From the NCBI GenBank assembly GCA_037043455.1, contig JAWPHD010000242.1:124001-188000 (forward strand): a DNA stretch of 64,000 bases. The letters are read 5' to 3'. The notes below the pieces were generated by a model, which was not told the DNA's origin, did no database searches, and saw nothing but the letters and a program-made list of their open reading frames with translations. Source of the stretch: Cyrtodaria siliqua. Lineage: Eukaryota; Mollusca; Bivalvia; Adapedonta; Hiatellidae. This document shows, one piece after another, positions 21,400 through 34,674 of this stretch (position 1 is its first letter; every line of letters begins with the position of its first letter). Made by a program: the position numbers and the translations under genes.

Positions 21400-24300
21400 T
21401 TATAAAACAATCAAAATGTTGATTCGTTTTACAATGGTGTTGACTTGATATATTTATGTGTATGTCTATACTTCAATAAATAGTTGTTAGATACACCCCT
21501 ATACTTCAGGGGTTAGGGGTTTTACACATGTATACATACTATGCCAACTCTGAGACTAGTTTCGTCTTAATTGTCTTTAGCCTTAAGCATTTCTGAAGTG
21601 TGTTTAAATTTCAGTCTCATCTTAATAAGCGACTTTAAGTATATAATAACTCGTAAGTATACATCCAGTGACTTGATAAAACACTATTAAAGATATACGC
21701 AACAATCTTTAATCATTTATCAAGCATCCAAATTGATTAATCTAATATCAATTTGACTTTAAAACTGCTTGCATATACTTAAATACAATGTAGAATTTTT
21801 AATTGTTTGTGGTTATTCTATTACAAGTTTTAACATATTATTGCTGCAATATATTCCCCAATGAGCAATATGTAAAACAAATTTGCTTTGAACTATTTAC
21901 ATAATTATTAAAACTGATTTTAAAACATGCATATGAAGTAACAAAACTAATGGGACGCCGCAGGTTATAAAAACAAATCAAGCTTGCCGAGTCTTCTGAA
22001 CACTTGGAGAAAAAATATCGGAAAGGATACTTCAACAATATTTTTCATCTCCGATTTATCGGAATTAGATTTAATTACGACCTTAAATTACATTTGTTGA
22101 TTTAAACAATATTAACAAGACACTATCAGAAAAAAAATCAAAAAAGAAGTTTGTTATATATACAAACTCAAATGTAATAAGTGGTCATATCATTTGAACA
22201 TTTTCAATATGAGAGCTAACATAACTTGTAATCTTATCTTACTATCTATGATCTAAATGGTAAAACTTTTCTTAATTACAGTCACAGTACCCAACATCAC
22301 ATGTTTAAAAGACTCTAAACATCATTCCTGCTTTGACACTTCGTTTCAAATTGCAACACACTTGTCTCTTTGACATCTACATTTAATAAGTGGGAATGGC
22401 TTCAACATACCCTCTTCCAACTGCAGTCACCGGATGTTGGCATTTCACGGGTGGACCTAAAGGCCATGTCTCCAACAATATCCAATTACAACCTGTAAAC
22501 AACTCGGAAGGTGTCCTTGAAAAAAGCTACATCAATTGGTGGCATGGACTTGTTGTATCTTGGAACCATTGAATGTCAACAATTCTTTGCGACATCAACA
22601 GCATTTCCTCTTGTCCTCTTGTCATACATTTTCCAAGAAGAACAACTTTTGGAATTGGAAAGCTTGTGCAACCTCAACATAGTATTTCCAGATTTTCCAT
22701 GCACAGGTTTTACCTTTTTCAGCAAATATAGGCATTTCATTGCATCTAGTAAGTGTGAAAAGAAACTATTCGTCTTGGTTTATATGAACTAATGAATAGG
22801 CAATACAGTGTGCAACGAAGAACATTAAGTGATTCATAGCTCCTAAAACTAACACTTAGCTCATCTAACTGTATTTACTGTACCATTGCTATAACATGTA
22901 CTGCAGTGTCTGTGTCTACTATATATAGCATAAGTCTAATGAAGTATTGTTTGGTACATGCCACATGCAACACACGCATTGTATCGTATCAGCGAAATGA
23001 TCGAGATCAGTCCCAGATTCTCGTTGTCTGATACAAGGCACATATCCATCTCTGTTTTAATGAACGTGTTTTTTGTTTCTCTTCTATCGCAACCGATTGC
23101 CATGCCAGTTAGCCAGAGCTATGATTTTGTTTTGCATGATGGCCGTCACCTACTTAACCTTCTGCAAATGACATTCAACAATGTGTAAAATATCTTGTTA
23201 ATCATACTTACTAATGTTTTGCAAGCATTAAAATGCTTTTTAAGGCAGCTCGTATAGTCTGATTAAAATCCAAAAACGTTTTCCAAATTTAAGTTAGAAA
23301 AGGCTTTTTCAGACACACTCATCTGCCGTTAATAGGAACCTAATATGATACATATATATGCGAGAAGAGAAAGCATGTTATAGCATTTGTTGTAGGTGAC
23401 CACTGAGGAAAGATTTATCTGTTTAAAGACAGACTTGGTTATGTCATCTATAAGCTCTGTTACAAACGTGTCATGCTTTGCATTGCATAATTTACCTATT
23501 TGTTGCAATTTCTGTCACACGAGAGTCGTCTATGTAACGTAGGTCAAGTACCAGTAAATCCTAAATATTGTCCTTGAATATATTTTCTAATTCCTCTACT
23601 ATGTCACTCAAACTGTCTTACATCTTTAACTTGTTCCTGATGAATTATTGCAATAACTGAAATTAACAGATAACTATAACCATATCTGGTTCAGAGATCA
23701 TCCAGTGCGGATGCTGCGATGTGTTTACAGAATCTACTGCACCTGCATCTTCTTTCACAATCTTATATTTCTGCTTGCGAGTTAGTTTATTTGGTATTGA
23801 TGAGACAACACTAATGAAGTTTATATAACACACAGAGATGACTAATTTTAAGATTTAAAGTGTAACTGAACAGTACTGCAATTGCGAACTTTTGGTTTCT
23901 ATTTATTATCGTCATGTGCAATATTCAATGTCTAAGGCTTGCCTTGCTCACACTTCAAATAACTGTAAGCCCGGTTTACCATAACTATGGTAATCACGTG
24001 ATGAGCATTCCCTGATGCATGCGTTTATTTCAGAAAGAAATCTGCAGTGTCATAGTTACCTCATGGGCACTTATCCATCTATAGTCGTAAAACAACTCTC
24101 AGATTGTTTTAAGTGCCTCAATTTTAAATACGAAGCTTTCAACGCAAAATGTCATTATGATCTTCACATTAGGTATCACCCAATTTCATTTCAGCTCGGC
24201 AACCTTTCAGTTTATATAAAATATCAGACAGTTGTGTCAGTTCCTTGGCCAGAATATTACAGAAAAAAAATGGTAGAGTGAAGTCTTTAATGCTTACAGA

Positions 24301-25221
24301 ATCAAAGCTAATTAAAAAAGAAAATCTTCTATTTTTTCCAGTTTTAGGCTGAGGGCCCATCGGACCTTATAGTACTGAAACCACAAATGGAAAACATCAG
24401 ACACGTCAAATTTAACTTACACTAGGCTAGCTCATTTGCATAATGACATCAGTAGTATAAAGTAGTCCATAAATCGCCGTATTGAATTTCAATATCGACA
24501 AATTTTCGAGAATTTCGGACACGATTTTAGAATGAAGGTAAGATATTTTTAATTACTCTTCGATTCAAATGTGTTCAGATCAACTTGGTACCCAATATTT
24601 CCCTCCTTTATCGATTAATGTTCCTTCTTTTAAAGAGAAAACAATGAAGAAGCAAAATCCAAATATTTTGGATTTACCCACGTATTGTTTATTTCCTTGC
24701 TGGAATTCAACAAACAATAATTATCTCAAAGTGTAACAACAGGAAATCTAGTTGCAAATACACTCGAAACCCGAAACCGAGGCGGTTGAAAAAACTTCCG
24801 TCCCAAGCATTTTTCGAATTTTTAAAAAATATATTTTTCAATGTTGTGCGCCGAAATACTTCATCCCATTGGTGAAATGTTATGCAGAAGAATTTAAATA
24901 AAGGATCTCAACAAGAGACTGGGCTTAAAATAGTGTTTTTAATATAAAAAAAGGAGCCCTTTGAAAAATTATTACTTTCGTACCCAGGTAATGCGACATT
25001 ATTGTAGCTTTGCTCATGTTGTCTCTAACAAGCTTTTACCATGTTTTACAAATGTGTTAAGGGTCGTTATGCTGTAAATAAATCGAATGCTATTGTGGTG
25101 TACTGCTCTTCACCACTTATTAAATAAATTGATGCATTAATCAGAAGAAAACCACTTATGGTGTGGGTGGTGGTTTGTAAATAAATTTAATTAGTAAATG
25201 TTTGTGGATCTGTTTTTTATA
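21400..25221. other. Long unassigned AT-rich stretch
   Basis: No recognised protein, RNA or repeat family. The longest open frames (22511-22792, 93 codons; 24015-24281, 88 codons) have no motif I recognise and look like chance. At 24530-24545 an ATG is followed two codons later by GGTAAGA, a splice-donor-like sequence downstream of 'agtataaagtag'; this is too weak to call a first exon. Confidence 0.35.
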
Positions 25222-25640
25222 TTTCTACACTTGGTTTGTGTTGCTGAAAAATATCTGTAGTGTAAGGCAACATCCTTTTCCTTCGGGAAGAGAGACCCAG
25301 GTTCGAATCCTGGAGGAGAAAACAGCACACTTACTGAGTTGTACATATTTATTAACGTTGTTTGATTTTTTAAATAAATGTTCCAGCCAACGTACTGAAG
25401 ATGTAAGTAGAATAAAAAAAAACAGACAAACAAGATGCCAATGGATCGGTTACCCTGAAACTTCACAGTCAGTAGCTTGTCATTTATTTCTTATATAAAA
25501 TAATAAATCTAAATGTAAATAAACGTTGGTTTGGTTTGTGCTGCTGATACAAACTCTGTGGTGTAAGGTGGCATGCTTTTCATTCGGGAAAGAGAGACTC
25601 AGGTTCGATTCCTGGCGGTGAAATCAGCTTCTCACCTACC
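25222..25640 (+). repeat. Two copies of a tRNA-like (box B) module
   Basis: 25222-25316 and 25525-25616 share 'ggtttgtg.tgctga', 'gtgtaagg', 'ttcgggaa.agagaga' and then a perfect T-arm (CCAGG TTCGAAT CCTGG at 25300-25316; CAGGTTCGATTCCTG at 25599-25613). Box A is not clear. They are probably diverged SINE heads. Confidence 0.55.
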
Positions 25641-27037
25641 ACATGTTTTTGTCAACGGAAGGATCAGTGAACAGGCTGTTTTCCTAAACTATTGTACGAA
25701 AGGCCCCCATTTCAAGTGGGTCGATTACAATTTTTTGTTGCTATACATTCCAAAATTCTAAACGATTGTTTGCTTATCATTTTAAAGACAGTTTACTTTG
25801 TAAATGTTTGGTTGAGAAAATATAATACTTCATTTCATTGACAAATAATATGTTCAAGTCGGCTGGTGTTAACGTGTTACTAATATTAAATACAAATGAT
25901 TCTTCTGTGAAATGTAAATATAAATTATGGCTAGACAGCCAAGTTTTAACTTATTAAGAATCGATTGCTTTTCGGTATAATACCAACGAATATCCGTTAA
26001 TGTTTCCTCCTCTTGACACAACTTGCACATTGGACTATCAATGATGTTTCTTTTATAAAGAAATGTTCTGGTCGGTAGAATTCCATGGTTCAACTGTACT
26101 TGAAACCATTGTTATGTTGTATTTGCTGAGGATTTAAAGGGGGATATGTATATATCATTCCATGTTTCCTCCTCTATGTGTTAAATTTTATCCCATTTGG
26201 ATTTTGAAATTGGTTTGCGGGGGTCTTGGTTCATAATATTATAAAGGTCTCTTGATCCATTTGTGTTCTTAATATGGAATGATATTAAAAGGAAAAATTG
26301 GGTTTTGTATTTTTTCCATTTGTTTTGTGGAAATATTTCTTCTTATGTAAGCATTAATTACCGCAATAACTCCATTGTATAGCAGAGAATGTGGATTTAT
26401 ATTATACAAGTTATTAAATTCCTCAGCAGAATAAAAGTTTCCATTTACATTGATTACATCATTAAGTTGACGAATACCCTTTGAATTCCAATATTTGTAA
26501 AATATTACATTACCTCTAATTAAAATATTAGGATTATGAAATAGTGCAGTTGTTGAATAATTGCTATCACATAAAATGCCCTTATTTAAATATTAATGTA
26601 AGCTTTTAACACATCCTTCTAAAATATATTAGTCATCTTTTTTATTAATAATTCTGCGAAACTTATCCCCAAGTTTATTAGATATTTTAAGTATATAATA
26701 TGGGTAACTATATGTTGCCATTGTCCACCTTTAAACATGAGTCTTCTAATCCAAGTTGCCTTAAGTCCATATATGAATGCTTGGAGATTAATCATTTTCA
26801 GACCATTCTCATTATACTGTTTAATTAAAATGCTTTTCTTTATCTTTGCTGGTCCCTCCCATAAGAATGTAAAAAATATGGCATTTGGTTTTTTTAATAA
26901 TTGTATTGTTTGGGTTAGGCAATGAAATAAAGAAATGCTTAAGAATGGGTAGTTTCCAAAGTTTGACCCGGGGGTAACAGTTTTTTTAAAACAAAAATGT
27001 TTTTAATTTGATTTATTTTTTGTTATTGGTTTCAATT

Positions 27038-27170
27038 TCAATTTTTTTTTTTTTTTTAAAAGTTTGAATTTTCTTCTTTTTTTTAATTTTTTTTTTTTTT
27101 TTTTTTTTTTCAGTTATTTTTTTTTTTTTTTTTTTTTTGATTGATTTGGATTTTTTTTTTTTTTTTTTCC
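27038..27170. repeat. Poly-T tract
   Basis: Several runs of 12-25 T separated by short interruptions. They may mark a poly-A tail of a retroposed insert on the minus strand within the dead LINE. Confidence 0.85.
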
Positions 27171-27191
27171 ATTATCTTTTTAATTACTTGA

Positions 27192-27660
27192 CACTAACTT
27201 TAAAATTTCTTGTCGGCGCTACTCATCCTAAATGCCTAGTTGAATTTTCGACGAAACTTGGCAGGAAGCATCGGTAAGATGTCTAGTTGTGCATATCACG
27301 CTTTTGTTCCAGTTCGCTGATTTTTGACGGAGTTATGGCCCTTTGACATTTTTATTTTTAAATTTCTTGTCGGCGCTACTCCTCTTAAACGGCTTGTTGG
27401 ATTGCTACGAAATTTGGCAGGAAGCCTCAGTATGATGTCTAGTTGTGCAAAGCGCGGTATATCAATGAAATCATGGACAATTTTGAAAACCAGCTAGATC
27501 TTGTTAGTAATAACAGAGTTATGGCCCTTGATTTGTTGAAAAATGCTATATTGTATTTATTTTCCTTTGTTAAATCTATAGGAGAAGAGAGCTATATCTA
27601 TAGCTATATCTATCTAAATCTATAAGAGCTGTTTTAGCCAGTAGAGCGTCCACAGGCCCT
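27192..27660. repeat. Mollusc-type satellite ('cttgtcggcgctact'), two units plus tail
   Basis: 27207-27340 and 27362-27530 share 'aatttcttgtcggcgctact', 'ggcaggaagc', 'gatgtctagttgtgca' and 'gagttatggcccttt'-like blocks. The block ends with 'aggccctcttgggcctcttg', an ending I recall from dispersed bivalve repeats. Confidence 0.75.
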
Positions 27661-29124
27661 CTTGGGCCTCTTGTTTCTATCTTATCATTATAGTCTATAT
27701 CAATTATCTGATCAAGATCAACATTAAAGAGTATACATGTACCTAACAATTTAAATTGGTAGCTTCCCCATGCTAATTACCACTTGGGTTTAATTGAGTC
27801 TGTACTGTACTTTCTTGCCCAATCCAAACTACCGGAGTCTTGTCGAAGTTCACCCTGAGTCCAGAAATGTTGGCAAAATAGGACAGTTCATCAAAGTGTT
27901 TCAATGAGTGAAGTATCTGACCCATCCAGCAAAATGGAAGTGTCATCGGCAAATTGTGAAAGTTTCATATCATTTATAGATATTCCTTTAATTGTTTTTG
28001 TTATTTTGTATTTTTATTGCTAAAACTAAAACACGTAATATAAATACATAAGGCGATAACGGGTTGGTAAAATGAGACCTGGTTAATTATTTTCTTATGC
28101 AAACTCCATGATATCAAATGTCATGTTTGTCTTTTCCCCCATATATCTCCCTGCAATAAAACATGTTTGATTTTCATTTAATTAGCTTGTTTAAGATAGA
28201 TTTTATTCTATAAGCAATGGCCCCTGAAGAAATATTATAAACACAGGTTAAGAGAGAAATTGGCCAATATTTTTTAAAAATCTGGTTGGTTTGTTAACTT
28301 TAGGGATAAGTGTAATAATACTCTCTTTCTGTGTTCCAGACAGTTCCCCAATAATAGTACCCAAAATGTATAGCTTTCACAACAAAATGACCCATTTTTT
28401 TCCAAAATACTTTAAATAAGTCAGCCCCAAAACCATCAGTACCCGGCGAACGATTATTTTTCAAACAAAATAGCGATAATGATGCTTGCTGATAGGTTAA
28501 TAGGCCCTCTAATGACTTAGATTCCTCCTCATTCAATTTGGGTACACTCAGTACTGACAATTCTTTATCTAAATATATTGTTTCTAATATTTCATCTCTG
28601 CTGGAGTATAGAGATTTGTAAAAGGTTTCAGTTTCTTTTAGAATATCTTTCTGGTCTGTGATTATACTCCCATCAGGCCTTTCAATTTTAGGTATACTTT
28701 TACTAGTAAAGTTGTGTGTCTCTAAATTGCAAAAATATTAAGTTGATTGTTCCCCATCTTCTATTAATTGAGCTCATGATCTAATAAGAAAACCATTCAT
28801 TTTTTGCCTACGAAGTAATAGCAGTTCATCTTTTAATAGATCAAGAATGGGTATTTGATCAGGAGTAAGTCTTTGTTCTAAAGGTTGTCTTCCAAGAACA
28901 AGATCTTTTTTTTTTGTAGCTTGAATAATATTGTGATGTTGATTTTCCTCTCAATTCCATCAACAATGTATCCAAAAATAATTGATCAGTAATTGCAAAT
29001 TGAATTTCATTATTTGGCATGTTGTTAATATTGTCAATATTCTAGATTGGAAGCGCATATTGAATTTTAATTTCATCTATTTTGTTATTCATTATATTTA
29101 AATAATCAATATCACTTAGAATTG

Positions 29125-29306
29125 AATTGAATTGAACTGAATGTTGTTTAACGGCTCATCAACACAGTATAGGTTATTTAGAGCCGCCCCAGAGAGAGGG
29201 GAAGCATACATAGTAATCCGGGAACCGTCCCCTACTCTTATTATCGAATAGATTTCTATGGTTCTTTAACGTGCTCGGATGATAGACCGATACACGGGAC
29301 AGCCAA
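29125..29306. repeat. SINE-like insert in the dead Tx1 LINE
   Basis: About 180 bases from 'gaattgaattgaactgaatg' through 'ttaacggctcatcaacacag' and 'gttctttaacgtgctcgg' to 'cacgggac' interrupt the LINE and are more GC-rich than it. The AATTGAATTGA edge resembles the A/T-rich tail of the module at 17187-17290 in reverse orientation. Confidence 0.6.
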
Positions 29307-30343
29307 TATCACTTAGAAGCGAATTGTTATGTTTCCGAGGATGTTTGTCCTTTATAAATGCAGTGACGTTGCAGTTTAACATAGTAATTGAATTATCTGA
29401 TAGGTAGCTAGCTTCAATAGTACACTTGTTTACTGGTGATAATATAGCTCAGAAACTAAAATCGAGTCTTGTTTGTTTCAATGGTGTCTTCTTTCCCCTT
29501 GTGTACCGTCTTAAATAATTACCGGAATAAATTTCTCTATATGGGTCAATAAGATCATAGCAATTGTGATTTCTAACAGTTTTGCACGCGCATTTGTATT
29601 GTTAATATTTTATAGTTATAATAATCCATCTCAGGATCTTGGACCAAATTAAAATCTCCACATAAAATCAGGTCATTATTATTATTCATGGTCTCTACAG
29701 TGGTCATTATCCTATCAAAATTTGAAGGGGAATCTGTGTTTGGGCCATAAAGTGAAATAAGGGTTAATCTCTTGTTATTAACACTCAGTTAAATCTACAG
29801 TTATAAATAATTCCCTCATGGTCAGATATATAATTATGTACTTTATAGTCTAGGTCTTTGTTACAAAGTATAGCTACTCCTCGGGCATTTCATTTACCTG
29901 AGCTGAAAATATAGTCATTACCACATTCTGAACGAATAAACTTATCGGTTAAAGATGTTGAATGTACATCTTGTAGGCAAAAGATATGACATATTTTACT
30001 TTTTATATAGTTAAAAATGTCTAGTCGTTTTTCCACTGACCCTAGGCCCTGACAATTAACGGACATTATTTTACTTCAATCATTTATGTATAAAAGAAAA
30101 ATGTGTAAATATGACCAAGTGGGAGAGAACACATACAACAATGAAAAAATGAAAATCAGTATACAGAACCAAAAAGCAATTCTGCATATACAAGATATAC
30201 AAGAAGCCATTTAATCTCACATTTTGGCTAAAACGTAATTATTGATTCTCTATAAAAAGTTTTTCGATTAAACATTTAAGGAATTTTTCAAACTATTATT
30301 TCGGTCTAAAAAAACAAATTATTAATGTATATACACTGAACAC

Positions 30344-31005
30344 AATTGCTAAGTATCAACCTTTGTATCTTAACTAATTTTATTATTTTAAATATATTTT
30401 AGAATAGATATATGATAAGTATTTCGTTTTGACCCATAGTTTGTAAAACATTTATTTTTTGTTGAAATTGTTACATCTTTTGAGAGTTACCCACCCTTTA
30501 TATGAAAACATGAAATGTACTGATAAAACGCATAACATGAGTCAAAGATCGCTTAAAGATATAAAATTCTTAAAATTGGTATGAAATAATTGAAAAAAAC
30601 ATAAAAATGTGACCCATTTTCACAGATTTTCCGTCTATAAAAAAATGAAATATGGATAATCTTAAATTATCTCCCTTTACATTGAATATTGTCTGAAATT
30701 CAAGTAACTGTAATTGAGCGTTAACATTAAATATTTCGAAAATTTCTTAATTTTAACTGGCAATTTTTAGAATTAGGAACTTCGAAAGCTTCACTAATTC
30801 AAAGTACTTAATAAAATCCTGTATACCAAGTTGTATAAGTGTTATAACTTATTTCTAAGGAAACACATTGACTTAAAAGTTTTAAAATATGTTCATGCAA
30901 TCAGAGCAGACGATTTTGCAGTTTAACCGTATCTCTAATCAAGCTCAAAATACACAAAACAATGAGAATATTATTGACATATTCTTAGGTTGATACTTAG
31001 CAATT
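30344..31005. mobile_element. MITE, 662 bp, with perfect 19-bp TIRs
   Basis: AATTGCTAAGTATCAACCT at 30344-30362 is the exact reverse complement of 30987-31005. The interior is non-coding. A lone terminus TTGCTAAGTATCAACCTTTG recurs at 31703-31722. Confidence 0.8.
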
Positions 31006-31542
31006 ACGTTTAGTATATATATGTTGTTAAGTAATAATTTGATAAACAATTAAAATATATCGTTAATTTCAAAAACACGTGTTCTGAGTCTTCATTAAGC
31101 AAGTTTACCAAGGTTTGTACACAGTAACAAGTTAAAAATAAACACATTGCTATTTGATTAACATTGTCTAATCAAAAGCAGCTGTCTTTAAACAGATTAT
31201 ATACTACATTCTATTTTCATAATAGAAACGTAAATCATGTTTTACCGTTAATTTGTATTTCAATGAATTACTATGTAAACTTTTACATTTATTTATATAC
31301 ATTATTGTTTACAACTTAATTTGTATTTTTTTAATGTAGACTTCATTTTTAATTGATGTAAATGCTGTTAAACTGTAGGTATCTTTGCATTTTAAAAACC
31401 TGTACAACCTAAAAGTATATTTAATAACTTAAAAATAATCTAATAATAAAATATAGATACGAGCGTTCATCTGTACTGTGACATATATATGTAACATCGA
31501 GTATTTCATAGTTTTAATAAATACTGTAAAACTGTAAGTACC

Positions 31543-31819
31543 CATTACGTGGTCCGAGTATTAACTTTCATACCCCAACCAACCCCTCTTCCAAGAAGCG
31601 AATACGTGGTTGTCTGGGATATGATTTCGGCTTTAAAAGTTTGCATATTGTAAAATTAAAACAGTTAATAAGTAATTTTAAACAGGTTATCGCATCTTTT
31701 TTTTGCTAAGTATCAACCTTTGTTTTTAAACGTGTTTTATTGTCAAAATATCATTTATAAAATTCTGCTAATATAAGCTTTCCCATCGCTAAATGGAATT
31801 AAGGCGAAACCACGTAATG
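31543..31819. mobile_element. MITE family with CATTACGTGGTCC termini, copy 1
   Basis: The termini are CATTACGTGGTCC and ACCACGTAATG. It aligns along its length with 50277-50555 ('gagtattaactttcatacc', 'aaaagtttgcatattgtaaa', 'ctgctaatataagc'). Unlike copy 2, its middle holds the AATTGC-type terminus from the neighbouring MITE. Confidence 0.85.
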
Positions 31820-31877
31820 TTTGCATTTCAATAGCCTAATTTCGAAATCGAAAATAATCGCATAATAATAAATACTT

Positions 31878-31965
31878 AAATACTGAAAAGGGGATCCCTT
31901 GGAAGCAACAAACACAAACAAGAGATAAAAGAAGCAGACACGGTTTTATTGTCTTTTCTTACGAA
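31878..31965. repeat. Fragment of the GGATCCCTTGGAAGC dispersed family
   Basis: 'aaatactgaaaaggggatcc', 'cttggaagcaacaaacacaa' and 'cggttttatt' match 12594 and 45841. Confidence 0.7.
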
Positions 31966-32029
31966 CCATAAACAATATGTTACACCATTAAATCTATACT
32001 GCGACATCGGTATGACATCGGTATGAAGT

Positions 32030-33080
32030 GCGTCTAAAGGATGTGTTCTAAATAGTCAATATCTGTTAGTAAGCAATCTTATCTATGGTAAGTATGACAT
32101 CAATCGGCAATGTATCTATAAATAAGATGATATCCATACAAGAATGTAATCAGTAAGATGGTATCAGTAGACACTGTATAGATCTATAAGATGTATGATA
32201 TCACTCAGGAATCTTAATAAGTATGATATCGACAAGCGATGTATCTATACACAGTATGACATTGATATCTATAAGAAGTATGACATCAATAGACCAGGCA
32301 TACATACAGCCTTCTAGATACAGCCATCTCTAGACAACTCATTATATTAGGCATATATCATTATATAAGGCATACATCATTATATTAGGCATACATCATT
32401 ATATTAGGTATACATCATTATTTTAGGCATACGTCATTATATTAGGCATAAGTCATTATATTAGGCATACGTCATTATTTTAGGCATACGTCATTATATT
32501 AGGCATACATCATTATATTAGGTATACATCATTATATTAGGCATACATCATTATATTAGGCATACATCATTATTTTAGGCATACGTCATTATATTAGGCA
32601 TACATCATGATATTAGGCATACGTCATTATATTAGGCATACACCACTATATTAGGCATACATCATTATATTAGGCATACTCCATTATATTAGGCATACGC
32701 CATTATATTAGGCATACGTCATTATATTAGGCATACGTTATTATATTAGGTATACGTCATTGTATTTGGTATACGTCATTGTATTAGGCACACGCCATTA
32801 TATTATATTAGGCATATGTCATTATATTAGGTATACATCATTATTTTAGGCATACGTCATTATATTAGGCATACGATTAGGCATACATCATTATATTAGG
32901 CATACACCATTATATTTAGGCATACGTCATTATTTTAGGCATACGTCATTATATTAGGCATATATCATTATATTAGGCATACATTATTAAATTAGGCATA
33001 CATCACTATATTAGGCATATATCATAATATTAGGCATACATCATTATATTAGGCATATATCATTATATTAGGCATATTGA
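32030..33080. repeat. 19-bp minisatellite ATTATATTAGGCATACATC, about 38 units
   Basis: From 32340 to 33075 the unit 'cattatattaggcatacat' is repeated with a few single-base variants (ACATC, ACGTC, ACACC) and occasional indels. The preceding 300 bases hold a looser 'tatgacatc' array that may be its degenerate edge. Confidence 0.95.
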
Positions 33081-33099
33081 TCTAAGTAATGTCAATCTA

Positions 33100-33429
33100 G
33101 AAAAAAAGACAATTAGTATAAGAATAGCACCTGCCCTTTACATCCGATTTTACCAAACTTGACAAGAGTCCTAATATTTATTAAAGCTCGGACGAGTTTT
33201 GAAAAAAAATGGATATGGATATTCAATAATAATCCCCAGATACTTTTTCTTTTTTCCTTTTTTCTTCACTAGTTTTTCTTTCTCACTACCTTTTCTCTGA
33301 TCACGATATTATGTGCAAATTATGTATATTTACCTATGTAATTGTCTAACTTTGTGTGTATACTATTTTGTCGGGAAGGGCATTAACTAATATTGTAAGA
33401 ACGTGTAGCCCAACCCTTTTGCGATTATA
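33100..33429. other. Unassigned, with mollusc-repeat scrap
   Basis: 33117-33215 ('gatttt.accaaacttg', 'agctcggacgagtttt') resembles the repeat next to 38.75-38.82 kb. Otherwise nothing recognised. Confidence 0.45.
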
Positions 33430-34218
33430 TATTGGCAATGAAATATGTTTAAATCATTTATGGCCGTTGATTTATATGCTTTACATAGAACTGAAAAAGG
33501 GTTGGCTCAAAACGTGACTCAGGTGGTATTTCTTGTTAATATGTAAAAAACGAATTATCGGATTATATTGAGTATTATAGTAGTGACAGTGACGATCTAT
33601 TTTGGCTAAAATGTAAAGGTTGTTTGTTTAATCTTGAATATAACTTGTATGTGTGTTTATGTTATGTAGTGCCGAAGAAGTAGCAGTGAATCCTTTTTTT
33701 TTTTGATAGGATTATTTATGACATGTCTGTTATAGCAAACGTTACATCTGAACACAGATATTTTCTGGTGTTAGGTGATTTGAATAGTAGAATAGGACAG
33801 TTACACGATTTCGTTGAGCATGATAACATTGATGCTGTTCAATTAATACATGGACTTTTTCGATATCGCACTCATTTATTGACGTAAACTTTTAAGATTC
33901 ATACATGTTGTAATCCAACTAATGATTTAAACAAAAAATCAATACCATGTCTAGTTAGGTTGCAATGAATGATATAACTCATCTACGGAGCAGTCCAAAA
34001 TGTGACGTCTGTATTTCATAACTACATTTTGAGAATGGCTAAATAAAAGGAACTTCGTCGGCAAAAATAAACAAAACTAAAGTAGGATTGTCACTGGTAT
34101 TCCAAAATTACAATTATGAAATTCTATGAATATTGAACAAGAAGAACTATGATAAATGTTAATAAGTAGACGAACACTTCGTAGCTTTTAAGTTGAAATT
34201 GATTACGTCAAAAAAAAT

Positions 34219-34674
34219 CACGGAGCACTAAAATGTTTATAGAATATTAAATAATATGAACTTTTAATAAAACAAAAATTTAATACAAAAAAATTAACAC
34301 AAAAATGAAACACAAAATCATAACATTTTAAAATATTACATATTTCCTCAAAATATATAACGTTAATAAACTAAGAATACCGATATATGTTCAATAAACA
34401 TGTCTTTTGGAATGATTATATGCTATTTATGTTGAATATGTATGCTAAACTCGATCGAATTCATATGATCTCTTTCCGAAGCTGCTATATACTTATAAAA
34501 CATGATTATCCAACAATGATGTAATATATGTGTTAAATGCAAACCATGATTAACACAAAAGTATAATTAAATAACTATTGCGTTTGTTATTTCTAGCATT
34601 TTTTATTATTCATAACGTTAGGTTGTTGTTGGTTTTCAAGGCGACGCCATAGCACACAAATGACGTGCTCCGTG
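34219..34674. mobile_element. Candidate MITE with CACGGAGCAC inverted termini
   Basis: CACGGAGCAC at 34219-34228 is the exact reverse complement of 34665-34674. It lies within the stretch (about 33860-34850) that interrupts the LINE endonuclease. A related 'acggagcagtccaaaatgtg' at 33990 suggests that the true left end could be there. Confidence 0.55.

Larger units (their letters stand above)
25860..30066 (-). pseudogene. Tx1/L1-type LINE ORF2, dead
   Basis: The element reads right to left. It starts with an ATG at 30066 and an APE-endonuclease block MSVNCQGLGSVEKRLDIF, then IFCLQDVHS (a Gln replaces the usual catalytic-region Glu), NARGVAIL and SDHEGIIY (30066-29790). The reverse-transcriptase N-terminal part is at 28560-28370 (LNEEESKSLEGLLTYQQ, NNRSPGTDGFGADLFKVFW), the Tx1/L1-clade version of that block. 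The C-terminal zf-RVT block NHGILPTRTFLYKRNIIDS...CKLCQEEETL is at 26093-25990. The palm active-site region falls in a degraded part disturbed by a poly-T tract and a mollusc satellite (27.0-27.66 kb). Unlike the other two-ORF LINEs here, its ORF2 has its own ATG at the endonuclease start. Confidence 0.8.

Noticed and set aside
22390..23188. Cluster of small open frames (60-93 codons) as a host gene
   Set aside because: Frames overlap, lack recognisable motifs and have no supportable splice structure.
23640..23680. Hammerhead ribozyme (CTGATGA then TGAAA)
   Set aside because: The stem II position allows a small hairpin, but the core spacing is wrong and stems I and III do not pair.
24470..24560. 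Promoter plus first exon (TATA-like, ATG, GGTAAGA donor)
   Set aside because: Only generic short signals; no downstream exon or protein could be recognised.
32340..33080. CRISPR array
   Set aside because: Units are contiguous 19-bp tandem copies without unique spacers, and the DNA is eukaryotic.
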